Positions 1 to 11,522 of a stretch of DNA of 64,000 bases are shown one piece after another. The DNA is taken from NCBI GenBank assembly GCA_025617745.1, contig CM046859.1, forward strand, positions 22,072,006 through 22,136,005, written 5' to 3'. The first letter of the stretch is position 1. Every line of letters begins with the position of its first letter. Made by a program: the position numbers and the translations under genes. This stretch comes from Heliocidaris erythrogramma. Its lineage: Eukaryota; Echinodermata; Echinoidea; Camarodonta; Echinometridae. The notes under the pieces were generated by a model. The model had not been told where the DNA came from. It searched no databases and was given only the letters and a program-made list of their open reading frames with translations.

Positions 1-1237
1 ATTATATCACAAATACAGTATCTGCATGAGAAATAATGAATACTCAATGACAATTTAAAGACTCACTGAGCTGTTCTGAAAATAATCATTGCTAATCCAA
101 TTGCACATAACCTATTACTAGTAATATGCTAATCAAAAGAGTATAAGATAAAGTTTATCAATTCTAATATAGGAGGAGCAAACTCACTAAATTGAAGAAA
201 ATTAAGTAAACATATACATGTAATAATAGATACTTGAATTTGCAAATAATGGTAAATCACATTATACATCACAAGATTATATATATTGGAGGTTTAGTTT
301 TTCAGGGTTACACCAATTATATATATTGTTTATCAGGGCCCTGCTTCATAAAACTTGTTTTTAATAACAAGTTATAATAGCTGTTATAAGCTACTGAAAT
401 CCTTGCATCTGATTGGCTGAGACCAAATTTGTCATAGAAATGTGGCAGTTGTTACTAATTTTTATGAAACAGGGCCTAGAAATATGAACAAATTGAAATA
501 ATCAGTGGGGATGGATAGAGAAGATAATATCAAAGTAATTTATTCAAGTCACTCTAGTTGTAAAAATACAACAAATATAGAGATATGAAACTATAAAGGA
601 AGATATCCATACATATATGTGATAGATACTAGAGTTGTACTATGACCAGTAATTTAAATGTATTGTACTGCAAAATTGTTTACAACTGGTATATCACTCA
701 ACAATACACAGGTAACACATTCAAAGGGGAAATGATGAGTGAACATTATCACATTACATATTCAAAGTCATCAATGAATATAAAGATAGATATGAAGATC
801 GTAGAAAAGCCATATAACTTGCTGATATTAAAATATTCAACATATATATATATCATTAAACCTGCATAAAGATTGCTCAATACAACATAATTATCATCAA
901 TGAATATAAAGGTAGATATGAATATCGTATGAAAGCCATATAACTTGCTGATATAAAAATATCCAACATATACATGTATATCTTAACCTGCATAAAGATT
1001 GCTCAATACAACATAATTATTCTGGTCTGCTAGCTGGTATCAATTGGAATCCATTAAATTTCTTTTTCTTGACATACTGTCACTATTAAATGATTTGAAG
1101 TTGTATGCCATGTTTTTTTATGGGATATGATCGAATCTAGGACTTTATAACACAAATTTATATGTAAATAAAACCCTTTATTTGGTGGTATACCAATGGT
1201 CCTATGCCAACATTTCTGTATTATGTGCAGTTAGGGG
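1..1237. other. AT-rich non-coding stretch with one short foldback repeat
   Basis: No coding exon is recognised. A foldback element lies at 335-478 and is listed separately. Two related segments, near 765-880 and 895-1010, share the phrases 'catataacttgctgatat' and 'cctgcataaagattgctcaa', so a local duplication of about 130 bp is present. The rest is AT-rich sequence with short TA runs. Confidence 0.6.
335..478. repeat. Foldback MITE, 'ccctgtttcataaaa' family
   Basis: The left end reads gggccctgcttcataaaa and the right end is its approximate reverse complement, ttttatgaaacagggcc. The internal sequence 'gcatctgattggctgagacc' recurs in similar form near 26425. A second member with the same ends is at 56777-56888. 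Short palindromic ends and dispersed copies indicate a non-autonomous DNA element; no coding capacity is present. Confidence 0.6.
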
Positions 1238-1620
1238 TTAAAGGGAATGTTGAGTTCTGGGAAAAGTAAAAAATAATTTTTGAGCTTTCTCATTCTTTTG
1301 ATGTTAGTTTGGAAGATTATCATTATGATAGTAGAAATGTCCCCTGAAAAGGATGGCTCTTCAAATACCCTCACATTCATAATATGACAAGAAACAGCTG
1401 AATGTTCGGGCCAAACATTTATGTGTAGTCCCATATACACATTCCCGTGTACAGTGCATGTGACTCTCAGCAGGATTGAGTCAATTTCTTATCACTTTGG
1501 TGATTCCAAACCTTACAGCATACACCAATTCTCATGTGCTATAATCAACCTCTGCCAACTGCTTTGAGACAGTTTCTTTCAAAATTCAATCTCATGACCT
1601 GAACCCAACTTAATCTTTAA
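1238..1620. repeat. TTAA-flanked MITE, family copy 1
   Basis: The element is bounded by TTAA on both sides. Its left end is ttaaagggaatgttgagttc, and the reverse complement of its right end is ttaaagattaagttgggttc. A longer homologous copy is at 48919-49512, and an inverted partial copy is at about 2845-3150. TTAA targets are used by the piggyBac and Kolobok superfamilies; which one applies here is not resolved. Confidence 0.65.
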
Positions 1621-1629
1621 TAATAATGA

Positions 1630-1905
1630 TAATATTCTGGATCTATATATAGCACCTCTACCATGTCTCTATTCTAAGCCCTTTACAGATGTATTATTAC
1701 CCTGGTCATCAGATTCAGGCTTGTCTGCACACAATGTATGCACCTTTTAAGAGATGCTTACAATGCTAAACAAACCACAATGGCTTTCGCATCCTACCGG
1801 TTATCAATTTAACACCTGGGTGGAGAGGAGCAATGCAGATAAAATGCCTTGCTTAAGGATATAAGTACCATGCTGGGGTTGAACCCACAACCTTCGCATT
1901 CCCAG
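1630..1905 (-). repeat. tRNA-derived SINE, minus strand
   Basis: Read on the minus strand, this starts with a B-box-like stretch (gggttcaaccccagc). It continues through 'ccacccaggtgttaaa' and 'ccggtaggatgcgaaag' and ends with a tail containing 'atctgtaaagggctta' and 'tgctatata'. The same order of blocks occurs in the plus-strand copy at 30664-31375. The shared RNA polymerase III-like head, body and tail identify one SINE family. The copy is degenerate. Confidence 0.7.
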
Positions 1906-1912
1906 TCAACTG

Positions 1913-2773
1913 TTTAAAGGGAAATCCAACCTTGATAGCAAGTTGCTTTGAAAGAAAGAGGAAAATTCAGAGAAGCAGATTGGAGTGAGATGGTATGTGC
2001 TGAGAAGGGAGGACGGGCACATTTTGAGAAAAGCTCTGGAGTTTGAAGTGAAGGGCCCGAGGAAGCGAGGACGACCGAGGAAAACATGGAGAAAACAGGT
2101 TGAGGAGGAGTGTAGTGGAGTTGGTTTGAGGAGGGAGGATGCCATGAATCGTGCGAGATGGAGGGTGGGTGTGAGAAAGATTGCTACAAAGTGAGGTAAA
2201 TCCGGCCACCCCCGTCAACGGGGAATATACCCGGATCAAAACTGGATTGATGATGATGAGATTGGTGAAAGTTTGAACGAAGTCGGACCAGCAATAAGAA
2301 AGTTATGAATTTTTGAAAGTTGTAATCACTATACATATGGGAATTTCAAATTGGCCAAATAGGTAATGTCACTGTGATGTAGCTGAGGACAACTCCCCCA
2401 TTCACTCCAACACACAAAATGACTAACATGTCAATTATTTTCAAAATCTATTACTCATTAGGATATTTTACTTTCATGAGGACCTATAACAATATGCTAT
2501 CTCCAATATATTTTGAGTACTGCCCCAAGGGTAAAAGCGCCTCCAAGAAAACCGCAAATTAATGATATTTTTGTGTACAACAAACGGGAGAGTTGTCCAC
2601 AAGAATGTCACAATTGACTCACCAAATTGCCAATTTAGATGCAGTGATCTTATTTTTCAAACATCCATAACTTTCTTAGTCCTTGTCCGATTGAAACTTT
2701 TGCCGTCCTGTTTTTCTTATTTTTCCGCTTTCACACAAATCATCTTATTACCAAGGTTGGATTGCCCTTTAAA
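1913..2773. repeat. TTAA-flanked palindromic MITE carrying a LINE insertion
   Basis: The left end (tttaaagggaaatccaacct) and the right end (aggttggattgccctttaaa) are inverted over roughly 60 bp. A second inverted block lies inside: 'gtttgaacgaagtcggacc' near 2270 against 'gtccgattgaaac' near 2685. The left arm is interrupted by a LINE fragment at 1984-2258. The termini and TTAA flanks fit a Kolobok- or piggyBac-type non-autonomous element. Confidence 0.65.
1984..2258 (+). mobile_element. 5'-truncated LINE 3' end
   Basis: An open frame at 1985-2194 encodes about 69 residues with a typical non-LTR retrotransposon C-terminus: HILRKALEFEV, then KRGRPRKTWRKQVEEE, then a RARWR-type end. It is followed by a short 3' tail ending in (gat)n. 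The 7-bp direct repeat agattgg occurs at 1977-1983 and 2259-2265. This is consistent with target-primed insertion into the surrounding MITE. Only the extreme 3' end of the element is present. Confidence 0.7.
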
Positions 2774-2839
2774 GATAAAATGGAGTTATGGTCATGCAAT
2801 TGCATGCTGTAATAAACTGTCTGGAAGCATTTGGTAAAG

Positions 2840-3150
2840 GGTGATTAAGTAGTTCAAAGAATGGGTGTATGCTGTGAAGTTTTGGAATCACCAAAATGAG
2901 CAGAAATTGACTCAATCTTGCTGCAAGTTCTATGCACTGCACACAAAAATGGGTATATGGGACTACACACGTAGCATGAAAGTTCTGGCCAAACATTCCA
3001 GCTGTTTCACGCCTTATTTCGAATATGAGGGCATTTGAAGAGCAATCCTCATCAACGGACATTTCTTCCATGATATTCTTCCAAACTGACACAAAAAGAA
3101 GGGAAAAAGGTCACAAATTATTTTCCACCCTTACCAGAACTCAACCTTCT
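2840..3150. repeat. Inverted partial copy of the 1238-1620 MITE
   Basis: Read in reverse complement, this shows the same internal blocks as 1238-1620: agaatgtccgttgatgagga-like, 'ctcttcaaatgccctcata', 'cagctg..atgtttggcc' and 'atcaccaaaa'. One end is lost near 2845. It is the third copy of this family in the window. Confidence 0.55.
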
Positions 3151-3625
3151 CTTCAAACAACTCAACTATGATACCTCTTACTTGGTTAGGGTTGGGGTCA
3201 GGGTTAGGATGGGGAACCGAAAACAAAATTTCTTGCCCCTAACGGTGCATGATACGAAAATAATTATGTTAGCAGCATCGGACCAATGGGGTCTATTCCT
3301 TCAAGGCCTGAGGATATGTAGACTTGTGCTGTATGGAAAATCGGTCTAGTTTCTCTTTATACTTCTCTTTGTCTCTACTTGTGTGCATGCAGCTGGTTTC
3401 ACACCTGTATAAGACTTGCAGATAAGTCCAAGACAATCTGTTTCTGCTTCTGTGTCAATTTTACTGCTGTGAACCTATGATATATGTATATAGTAAAACA
3501 TTTACAATGGGTTAGAATGATAGTACTAGCAAAGCATAATAATGAATCCCCACTTTGTCTAGCACATATCACATTATTATATAACACCTATGTGGGTTTC
3601 CAACATGGAAATTATCAACCTGGAT

Positions 3626-4091
3626 TTAACCCTTACTAACTGGGCTATTTTGCTCCATGAAAATACTGGGGGGGGGGCCTGGGAGACCCCCCCATTGATC
3701 TCGGAAATGCGATGTCCAATGAACTTGAAAATTTTCATGTAGATAAATCTTCACATGCTGAATCTGATGGTGTGATTAATTTTAATCAATTATGCAACTT
3801 TTTGAATAATTAGCTAATTAAAATGCAAGCCATTGTCTATTGACAGCATGTAACTGTACACAAATATATGGAACGTTTAGCAATTTTAATGACATGCGCA
3901 TACTAATTAGCATATAACACCCCCTAGGTATGTCTGATATGGACAAATGTGGTATCAAAACTTCAAGACTTCAGGGAAAAAAGTCATGAAGCGAGAATCT
4001 GAAATTGCCAGCGGTCGGGATGCAATCACCAAAAATATAGAGGGGGGGGGGCTCCCAGCCCCCCCCCCCCCCCCAGTGCAATTAGGGTTAA
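3626..4091. repeat. piggyBac-like MITE with TTAA flanks
   Basis: TTAA lies at both borders. The left end reads CCCTTACTAACTGGG and the right end CCCAGTGCAATTAGGG, an imperfect inverted pair. Ends that begin CCC next to TTAA are typical of piggyBac-type elements. The interior has G and C homopolymer runs (3669-3693 and 4044-4074) and no open frame. Confidence 0.55.
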
Positions 4092-4944
4092 TATAGTACA
4101 TGAATAGCATAACCTAAAGAAAAGCATAAAAATTAAGAAGTGTCGGAATAATGGCATGTGTGTTATGGGAGGGGTGGCATGTTTCCTTATAAAGCTGATA
4201 ACTCTTTCTTGGCTATGGTCGATTAATGGATCAAACACTGGACTGTCACAGGTACAGTGTACAGGTACCATATATTAACAATGAGGCATGGTTTCCATCC
4301 ATAACAAACAAGATGAATGCGACTGCATCTCCTATATCCCTCTCACCTAAATTCAGTAGATGGCTCAAACTATTCTTGAAATATTGTGATAACCAGAATA
4401 AAACTCCTACAATTACATGTTAATTGACCTCTTTGCCATTTGACCTTACACCTTATAACCCCAAAGTCTGATCACTTTATCTCCTCCTAGTCATGAATAC
4501 AAAATAGTTGAGATATGGTAATAGCAAAGCTAAAACAACACTAATTTCACATATAATGACCTCTACGACCGGTCACCTGTGACCAAAGTGAGCAAAAATC
4601 TAATCAATTGATCTCACTATGGTGATGCATACTAGTTTTAAGTTTGAAGGTGAAGGATCGAATTGTTCCAGAGAATGTTAACAAGGCAAAAACCTGAAAT
4701 TCTATGGTGAATTACCTCCATGACCTTTGACCTACATTTGCCAAAATCTAATTAGATCTTCCTATGGTTATACATACTAGTACCAGGTTTGAAGTCAATG
4801 CATCAAATGATGCTTGTGATATAGCGTTAACAAGAATAAAACCAGCAATTTCACGGCTTAGTCCGAAAGGGAGAGTAGCTCCGCATTGCGTCGTAAACGC
4901 CACCATTCGTCCAAAGCCCCCCCCCCCCGGGTTTGACCGAAAGG

Positions 4945-5142
4945 TAGTCTAGTTCTGGACTCTTTTTATTGATTGTTTTATTCGCCGACTATACGCGATA
5001 AGCCGAGTGATGGCGCGATCCCGAGAACCTGCTGGCCCTTTTTTTTCGGGGCCAGCAGGTTCTCGGGATCGCGCCATCACTCGGCTTATCGCGTATAGTC
5101 GGCGAATAAAACAATCAATAAAAAGAGTCCAGAACTAGACTA
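4945..5142. mobile_element. 198-bp perfect foldback element with 9-bp TSD
   Basis: Arms at 4945-5038 and 5049-5142 are exact reverse complements over 94 bp around a 10-nt loop. The termini are TAGTCTAGTTCTGG / CCAGAACTAGACTA. The 9-bp repeat accgaaagg lies at 4936-4944 and 5143-5151. A 9-bp TSD with very long TIRs is the usual signature of Mutator-like and Rehavkus-like elements. Absence of mismatches between the arms implies recent insertion, gene conversion or a foldback artefact. No coding sequence is present. Confidence 0.8.
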
Positions 5143-5285
5143 ACCGAAAGGGTGCTTTGGGAGCGTTGGGTCCCGTTGGCTTGCGCCGCGTTGACTGGAA
5201 CGGCACCATTCTTCTAAAGCACCCCCGGTTTTGCCGAAAATGTGCGTTTACTTTTTCTAAATAGTGTTATTATTATTATCATTAT

Positions 5286-5850
5286 CAGGGGCGGATCCAG
5301 GATTTAAAAAAAAAGGGGGGGGGGGGCGGTCACCGAAATGCGGGTCTGTCATCAGGGGCGGATCTAGCATTTTTAAAAAGGGGCGGGAGGGTGCACAGAA
5401 ATGCAGGGCTGTCATCAGGGGTGGATCCAGGATCCCCTCCTGATTCTGCAGAAAGCTTGCATTTGGAATTTTTTTCTCTCAAAATATTAATGACAATAGC
5501 AGATCTACAGATCCAGGCCCATGCCCCCTCCTTTTGAAAGAAGTATGCTTTGTGCCCCCCCCCTAGAACTGATAACCCTTTTTGTTGCTTGTCAAAAAAT
5601 TATGGGAGGAAAAGTGGACCCCACTCCCCTCCCCCCCCCCCACTGAAAAATACGGATCTCCCTCCAAAGTTGACAGCCCTGCATTTTTGTGCCCCCCCCC
5701 GCTTTTTACAAAATCTTTGATCCGCCCCTGATGACAGACCTGCATTTCAGTGCCCCCCCCCCCCTTGTTACAAAAGTCAGGATCCGCCCTTGATGACAGC
5801 CCTGCATTCCTGCCCCCCCCCCCTTTTACAAAATCCTGGATCCACCCCTG
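5286..5850. repeat. hAT-like inverted repeat cluster
   Basis: The cluster starts caggggcggatccaggat and ends atcctggatccacccctg. Several internal hAT-like ends ('ggggcggatc', 'gatccgcccctgatgacag') face each other, so the stretch is a nest of head-to-head short elements. The flanking (tta)n/(taa)n is also inverted. Long C and G runs occur at 5324-5336, 5551-5562, 5630-5641, 5691-5700, 5751-5764 and 5814-5823. Confidence 0.55.
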
Positions 5851-7322
5851 ATAATGATAATAATAATAACAATATTTAGTAAGCCTGAGTCGAATCGATT
5901 GGTTAGCCGGTGTTCGATCGAAGACATCGAATCCCGAATACGTTTTGGCAAATTCGGTGCATCGATTTGTAGTCCGCCAGATTTTTGACTACCGTAGCCA
6001 CCATGAAAAAATCAAATAACAAAAAGAAACTCCGTAACGTACAGCATATATACTAGCAGAGAACGTGAAGGCGACTTCAAAGTTCAAACTGTTGGCTAAC
6101 TTTCGCTAATTCGCTCGCGGAGGACGTCACGCTTTACCTGTGCTTTCTCTATGGAAAAATTGTTTTGTCGTTACGAACTGAAGTTTACGATAATTTTCTT
6201 GCACTCTCTCTGCATTGTCAATTTGACAATTGTATAATTGAACATGATAAATACGGGCATGAGTACGAGTGTTCCTACTTAATTCGCAATAACTAATATC
6301 ACACTCTCATCAAATTGGCAATTACTTCTGAATGATCTCTGAAGCTGAATGAAGTCGAGTCTATATTGAGCGACGAAAAGTTTATTTCGTATTGTTTTTT
6401 TTTTGGGCATCGAACAAACGTGTTCCATTCAGCTCTCCAAAGACAAAGTAAGATTATTAATTCTTTGAATTTGAATCATTGTCGGGTGTGTCGACAATGA
6501 GCATCGCTTCGTGCGACACTAGTGATATTTTGGCTAGCCATACGGACTAGAAACTTAAGATTTTGGCTCGTCCGCTGTGATTTTTACTAGCCATTGGCTA
6601 GCGGGCTATCGTTAATTTCGAGCAGCGAGAGCCCATACATATGCCCGCGATGCCAGCGGACCGGTCACCGGTGCATGGTGCATGCACTGCGTGCAACTGT
6701 GTGCAACTCTGTTTTCACCGCACATCATTTATCGATTAACCGGTATTCGATCGAATCAAAGCCGTCGAATCCCGGTTTATGAAATATTCGATATGACTCA
6801 GGCTTAATATTTAGAAAAAGTCAACGCACCCTTTCGGCAAAACCAGGGGTGCTTTGGACGAATGGTGGCGTTCCAGTCAACGCGACATGACGCGACGCTA
6901 CCCACCCATTCGGACTAAACCCAATTTCACAATTTACCTTAATGACCTTTGACCTTTGTACCCCAAAATCTAAACAGATCTTCTTTTTATGGTGATATAT
7001 ATTAGCACCATGTTGGAAGTTCATACCTTAAATGGTTCTTGAGTTATCGTAAAATCGAAGCTAACACATGAAATTTCAGAATTTGACCTCTGTGACCTTG
7101 AACCTTTGACCTATGTAGCCCAAAACCTGTATAGATCATCTTCCTATGGTGATACATACTAGCACCACGTTTGAAGTTCATATCTCATGTGGTTCTTGAG
7201 TTATCGCGAGAATGAGAAAACGGGACAGACAGATGCCGGGACGGACAACTCGAATGCCTGTGGCACCACCTTCGGTGGGTGGAGGCATAAAAAGAGTTAT
7301 ACTTTATTTGTAGAATACTCAC

Positions 7323-10300
7323 TCCATTGAAGACAATCCATGGTGTATATTCGTGTGGAGGATTCAAGGCATTAGTTTTGAGGGCCATCGTATGCTCTAG
7401 GGAGTTTCCCATAGGTCCTTCGCTGCAATTCTTGATGTATGGGTAGACAGAGTGGAGCTCCAACTTTTTGGCACACTGAGAAGTGATAAAGAGAGATAAA
7501 CAAAGAGACATCAAATACAGCATCAATAACATGCTTCGTACATAGTATCCAAATACAAGAGTCAATTTAATAAATATAAGAAAAGGCTTTTTCATCTTTT
7601 ATAGCCTTGGTTAACCCTTACAACATGTATGAGGTGATCCGGTAAGATGGGGGAGGGTAGTTGTATGGGAGGGACTAGTCCTGATGGTACTTGTCTTAAC
7701 TTAACTTATGCTGGAGATTTACAAACCATGTCTCCAGAGGTAGCAGGATCATTAGTTTCTAGGCAGTTGATGAAAGGGAAGGCTTTGTCAAAGGGAAGGA
7801 GCGACAAAGCACAAGTCTCGATGACATTCCCAACACACTCCTCTGGTCCGTGCTGACATGTGAAGTTCCACTGTCCTTCATTTGCAACCTCCTATGGTAA
7901 ACCAAAAAGAAACAAGAAAAATAAAAAATCAAACAAAAAATGTCTGCAGTCACAGACTCTATTTTAACATTTAAATACAACTCCATGAAGCCTTGTAGAG
8001 CCTATCTTTGCTAGTCTCCAGCTTTGTCAAATGGACTGCCTATGGACTGTGGTTTCCAAGTCTCCTAGTTCAGACTCTCTGTTAAACGTTGCGACTGACA
8101 AGGGTTTGTGCCTGCAAACTAGCAAGAAACTTTGAGAAGAAACTTGCCTTCTTAATTTTAAGGTTGGTAGAAGCTTAAGCTGTAAGTATGTTATGAGTAT
8201 CCCAAACAATGAAAGCTTCTGTATCATTAATCAATATATTTTCCCCTGAAAACTTGCCTAACATAGCAAAAACAAATACATGATGCATCCATACAGTCAG
8301 GCAATTGAAATATACTTGCTTGCATTAGTAACAAGTCATATGAGGGAAGAGCAATCTATAATATCACATATTTGAATAAACATGTATTTGGAATTGGTCT
8401 AAAAAACGAGTCACTAAAACAAAATACACAAAGGACGTACTTCGGCATTGCCATAGGGTATCAAAGTGACATTGACGATGCTCTGAACCTTCTCCCAAGC
8501 TGGAAAAAGTTGAGTGGTGAGGAGCTGACGGCAACCGGGGCAAAGCGACTCATAATAAAGCTCAAAACGCACCAAGGGAGCATCAGCGACCCCCTGCTTA
8601 GACTGCCAAAACGAACATTGCTTCTCAACCTACAATAAAACAAGAGCAGGAAAATAATTAATCGTCAATCTATATCAAACACTTTATATGATACTACCAC
8701 AAAAACGTAATTATCTACCACTAATATAATTCAACAGCTACAAAAAATATACGTGCAATTAAGCATGACCAAATAATACTGTCGCACAGGAAAAAAGGCA
8801 TTAACAAAATCATTGAAGGTAGTGCCAGCCAGAGCTATACATAGAGTCACGACACTGGAGGTCGCTTCTCATTGGTCAGTCATTTCATGGAGCTTCAAAT
8901 AGTTCCCTCCCATAGAGAATGTACGTGAAAGGGAGCTATTGGGAGCTCCATGATCCGCCATGTGTTAAAGACGTGTACACGTGGGCTTATTTATGCGCGT
9001 GTCACAACTCTCTCTTTCAGTGTGCTCTGGTGCCAGCGTGTTGCTGCTCTCTCAAGGCCTGTTTATGTTCAATGTCTGTTGTTGTTGTTCACTCCTTTTG
9101 GTGCCGCAGCTTGTTCACAGCCATACCTAAATAAATGGTCAGGTAACCCTACAACTGAACTATTGTGGTTTAAGTGTTGTCATTACTGTCATGGTGGCAG
9201 CGGTGGAATAGGAATCCCTGTCATGTGTTCAGGAGGATGGTCATTGCTATCCTTGAGACTACCTATCAAAGAAACTTATGCTTTCTGACAGATTGAACCT
9301 ACTTTCACAACTGAATGACTGAAATCGATGGCTTTTTTGTTTATATATTCCGCTATTCCAATATATGAAAAGGAGTATTTTAAATGCTTAAGAGCCTATT
9401 CACACTCACTTCGATTTTAGTCTCAGACATCGGCGATACATGTATGTAAACTTAACAACACGCGTTCGCGAAACAAATCGGCGGGATTTCTTCGGTTTTG
9501 CACTTTTGGACATGATTTTGACTTTGGATTCTGCTGGAAATATCAAAAGTTCTTCCTAAGTTAACGGCCATTTGTAACTGTAGTAGGAGTGAGATTTTTA
9601 AGAATTTGAATTTGAGAGCAAGCTGGCAAGTGTTTAAAATATTTATCTTATTTTCCCCCATACCTTTAGTAGTACATGCAACAGAAAATACCAAGTATTT
9701 TTGCATGCATAGCGTAGTGGTAAATATGACCACTAATCGTGTTGTGAATGAGCATGATGAGAGGTAACTCCAGGGAGCTCCAACGCGCAGCGTTGGAGCT
9801 CCAGGTACAAATAACCAAAGTCGACCTCGCCCATTAGTATGGCTAATTGCATCGCTTAATTTCGGCAGGTAAGATAGAAATTTGTACTTACATTTCAAGA
9901 GAATTACTGTAAGTGTAACTATCTAGCAGGCTCTTTGATTTTACGATTTAACGATTGTTTCGATGAAAAAAATGGAATTTCCTCGCCGAGCCGATCTTTT
10001 CCCCGTACTGTACCGTCGATTCAAATGACTCGATCGCACTGTGTGATCTAGACCGAAATTTTCTGTCTCTCGTTCGTTAGCCTCTTATTTGGATAGGGTC
10101 GGCCATTCACTTAGAGACAGAAACGCTCCATTCACTCGCCTGTGCAAACTCACTGTCAACCGCTTGACAGTAGGCACGTCGTTTTTGTAAATCGTATTAT
10201 TCACATTTTAACAATATTTGTGTAAATTAAATAGATTAGGCCTAGGCTGTATACTTAAACGAACATGTTCAACTTACCAATTTGACTGTTATTCCTTTTA

Positions 10301-10864
10301 ATGCTCCTTTTTCAGGTAATTCAGGGTCCAAGGTTTTCTCCGTTTGAAAATCTTCCAGCCGTATTCAAACTGTATAGTGTGTGAGTCAATGGGATTCGGT
10401 TTGCACAGGCGAGTGAATGGAGCGTTTCTGTCTCTAGTGAATGGCCGACCCTATCCAAATAAGAGGCTAACGAACGAGAGACAATTTCGGTCTATGTGTG
10501 ATCGAGTCAGCGACGTACGGTATACGGTACATTACACATCAGCATGGCATATTTCTTCGCTTTGGCTCCATGATCTAGCCTTTGGAGCGCAATGCTAGCC
10601 CTCCCCCCCCCCCCCCCCCCCCACCCTCACCCCCGGGTATTTCTGAGATTCACCATGAAACATGCAGATTGCAATTGCAAGTACATCAATCATCATGCCA
10701 TGGGAAGTAACATTAACAAGTCAAATATAACTTACCCCACATTTTCTCGAAATTTCTGTTGAGCTACACCAGAGATCAGGGTGAAACCCGCAACCAAGGA
10801 CCTCTGAAAGTGTTATACATAACACAGTAATAGTGATAAAAATTCTGCACATTTTGATTGACAT
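7323..10864 (-). CDS. GILT-family lysosomal thiol reductase, four exons, 3' end missing
   Basis: This is a gamma-interferon-inducible lysosomal thiol reductase homologue (IFI30/GILT family), which reduces protein disulfides in endo-lysosomes. Exons on the minus strand are 10864-10736, 8629-8441, 7891-7727 and 7475-7323. All junctions are phase 0, with GT..AG borders. Exon 1 gives a signal peptide (MCRIFITITVLC) followed by the Cys-rich lead with PDLWCSS and KCG. Exon 2 has the active-site pair CPGC at residues 73-76 and ends PYGNAE. Exon 3 carries the full family signature CQHGPEECVGNVIETC at residues 118-133. Exon 4 has LNPPHEYTPWIVFNG. About 212 residues are visible, whereas vertebrate GILT is about 250, so at least one 3' exon is not found downstream. 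The donor after exon 3 (gtttgt) is weak. The start is taken at 10864; a nearby ATG at 10852 is an alternative. Confidence 0.88.
8650..10720. other. Intron 1 of the GILT gene
   Basis: This lies between GILT exons 1 and 2. It contains short palindromes, such as 'gagctccaacgcgcagcgttggagctcc' split around 9769-9796. It also contains a larger inverted repeat at 10020-10512 and a C-run at 10601-10622. No exon is recognised. Several short open frames are not conserved-looking. Confidence 0.6.
10020..10512. repeat. Inverted repeat, about 125-bp arms
   Basis: The block at 10020-10152 ('cgttcgttagcctcttattt', 'gggtcggccattcactta', 'cattcactcgcctgtgcaaa') recurs as its reverse complement at 10388-10512, with about 235 bp between. 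A few mismatches separate the arms. It is a probable foldback DNA element inside GILT intron 1. Terminal duplications are not clear. Confidence 0.6.
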
Positions 10865-11049
10865 GTCCTCTCTATTTCTTTCAAAATTCCAAGACCAAGC
10901 GAGAAGTGGTCCGTTGCTTGTCTGTCTGAGACTCGAGTACCAATAATGCACCGGCGCAAGCGCGCGCAAGGTAAGCGGCTACCGTACCGGTACCATAGAG
11001 TTACGTACCCCTGGCGGCCGGAGCGGCGGCCGATGATATGTTGTAAACA

Positions 11050-11490
11050 GAAATCACATGATCACAATCACCATACATCATGTGACTTTATTGCATAGCG
11101 TAGTCTGATTTAGCAAACACTTTTACGCTAAAATATATTCTTTCTTTGTATAATATAGGGGGAGGAGGAGGGGGTCCCCGTAGCTGTGCTCCCTAGATAT
11201 GTTTTTTTTAACTTCAAACCAAGTTATTTGTAATTCCTGAAATGTCTGGTTACAATTAATTTTATGCTTATGTTCAGGTTGTTGTCGTGCATGCATACAC
11301 GTATATTCTTTTTTATAGGAGGGTGTTATTATTCTTCATTTTAACTTACTCATTTAATCAGCGGCGGATCCAGGATTTTGTGAGGGAGAGGGCCTAATAT
11401 TCTGAAAATTTTCAGACAGGCAGGGAAAAAAGAAGATCAGCAGTATTTTTAGGGTGTCTTCTTTACTCCTAAATTCTTTGACAAGCAAGC

Positions 11491-11522
<32 letters not shown>

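Larger units (their letters stand above)
4855..6922. mobile_element. 2.07-kb DNA transposon with long TIRs and 8-bp TSD
   Basis: The 8-bp direct repeat aatttcac is found at 4847-4854 and 6923-6930. The ends are inverted: ggcttagtccgaaaggg on the left, and gggtttagtccgaatggg when the right end is reverse-complemented. The inverted similarity continues through 'aacgccaccattcgtccaaa' and 'gtgcgttgactttttctaaa'. No transposase frame is seen. The element has been entered by a 198-bp foldback element and by hAT-like sequence. The superfamily is unresolved; an 8-bp TSD is compatible with hAT or Merlin. Confidence 0.7.
4425..7290. repeat. Dispersed 'cctatggtgatacatactag' repeat, split by a transposon
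   Basis: Two flanks, 4425-4854 and 6931-7290, contain diverged reiterations of 'atggtgatacatactag', 'tttgaagtt', 'tgacctttgacct' and 'ttcttgagttatcg'. The right end closes with 'accttcggtgggtggaggca'. A related element lies at 42250-42625. The two flanks are separated exactly by the 2.07-kb element at 4855-6922. This is a non-coding repeat lying 3' of the visible GILT exons. Confidence 0.6.

Noticed and set aside
5286-5850. 8-bp target duplication at the outer hAT-like ends
   Set aside because: The flanks atcattat and ataatgat are inverted, not direct, so they extend the palindrome instead of marking a TSD.
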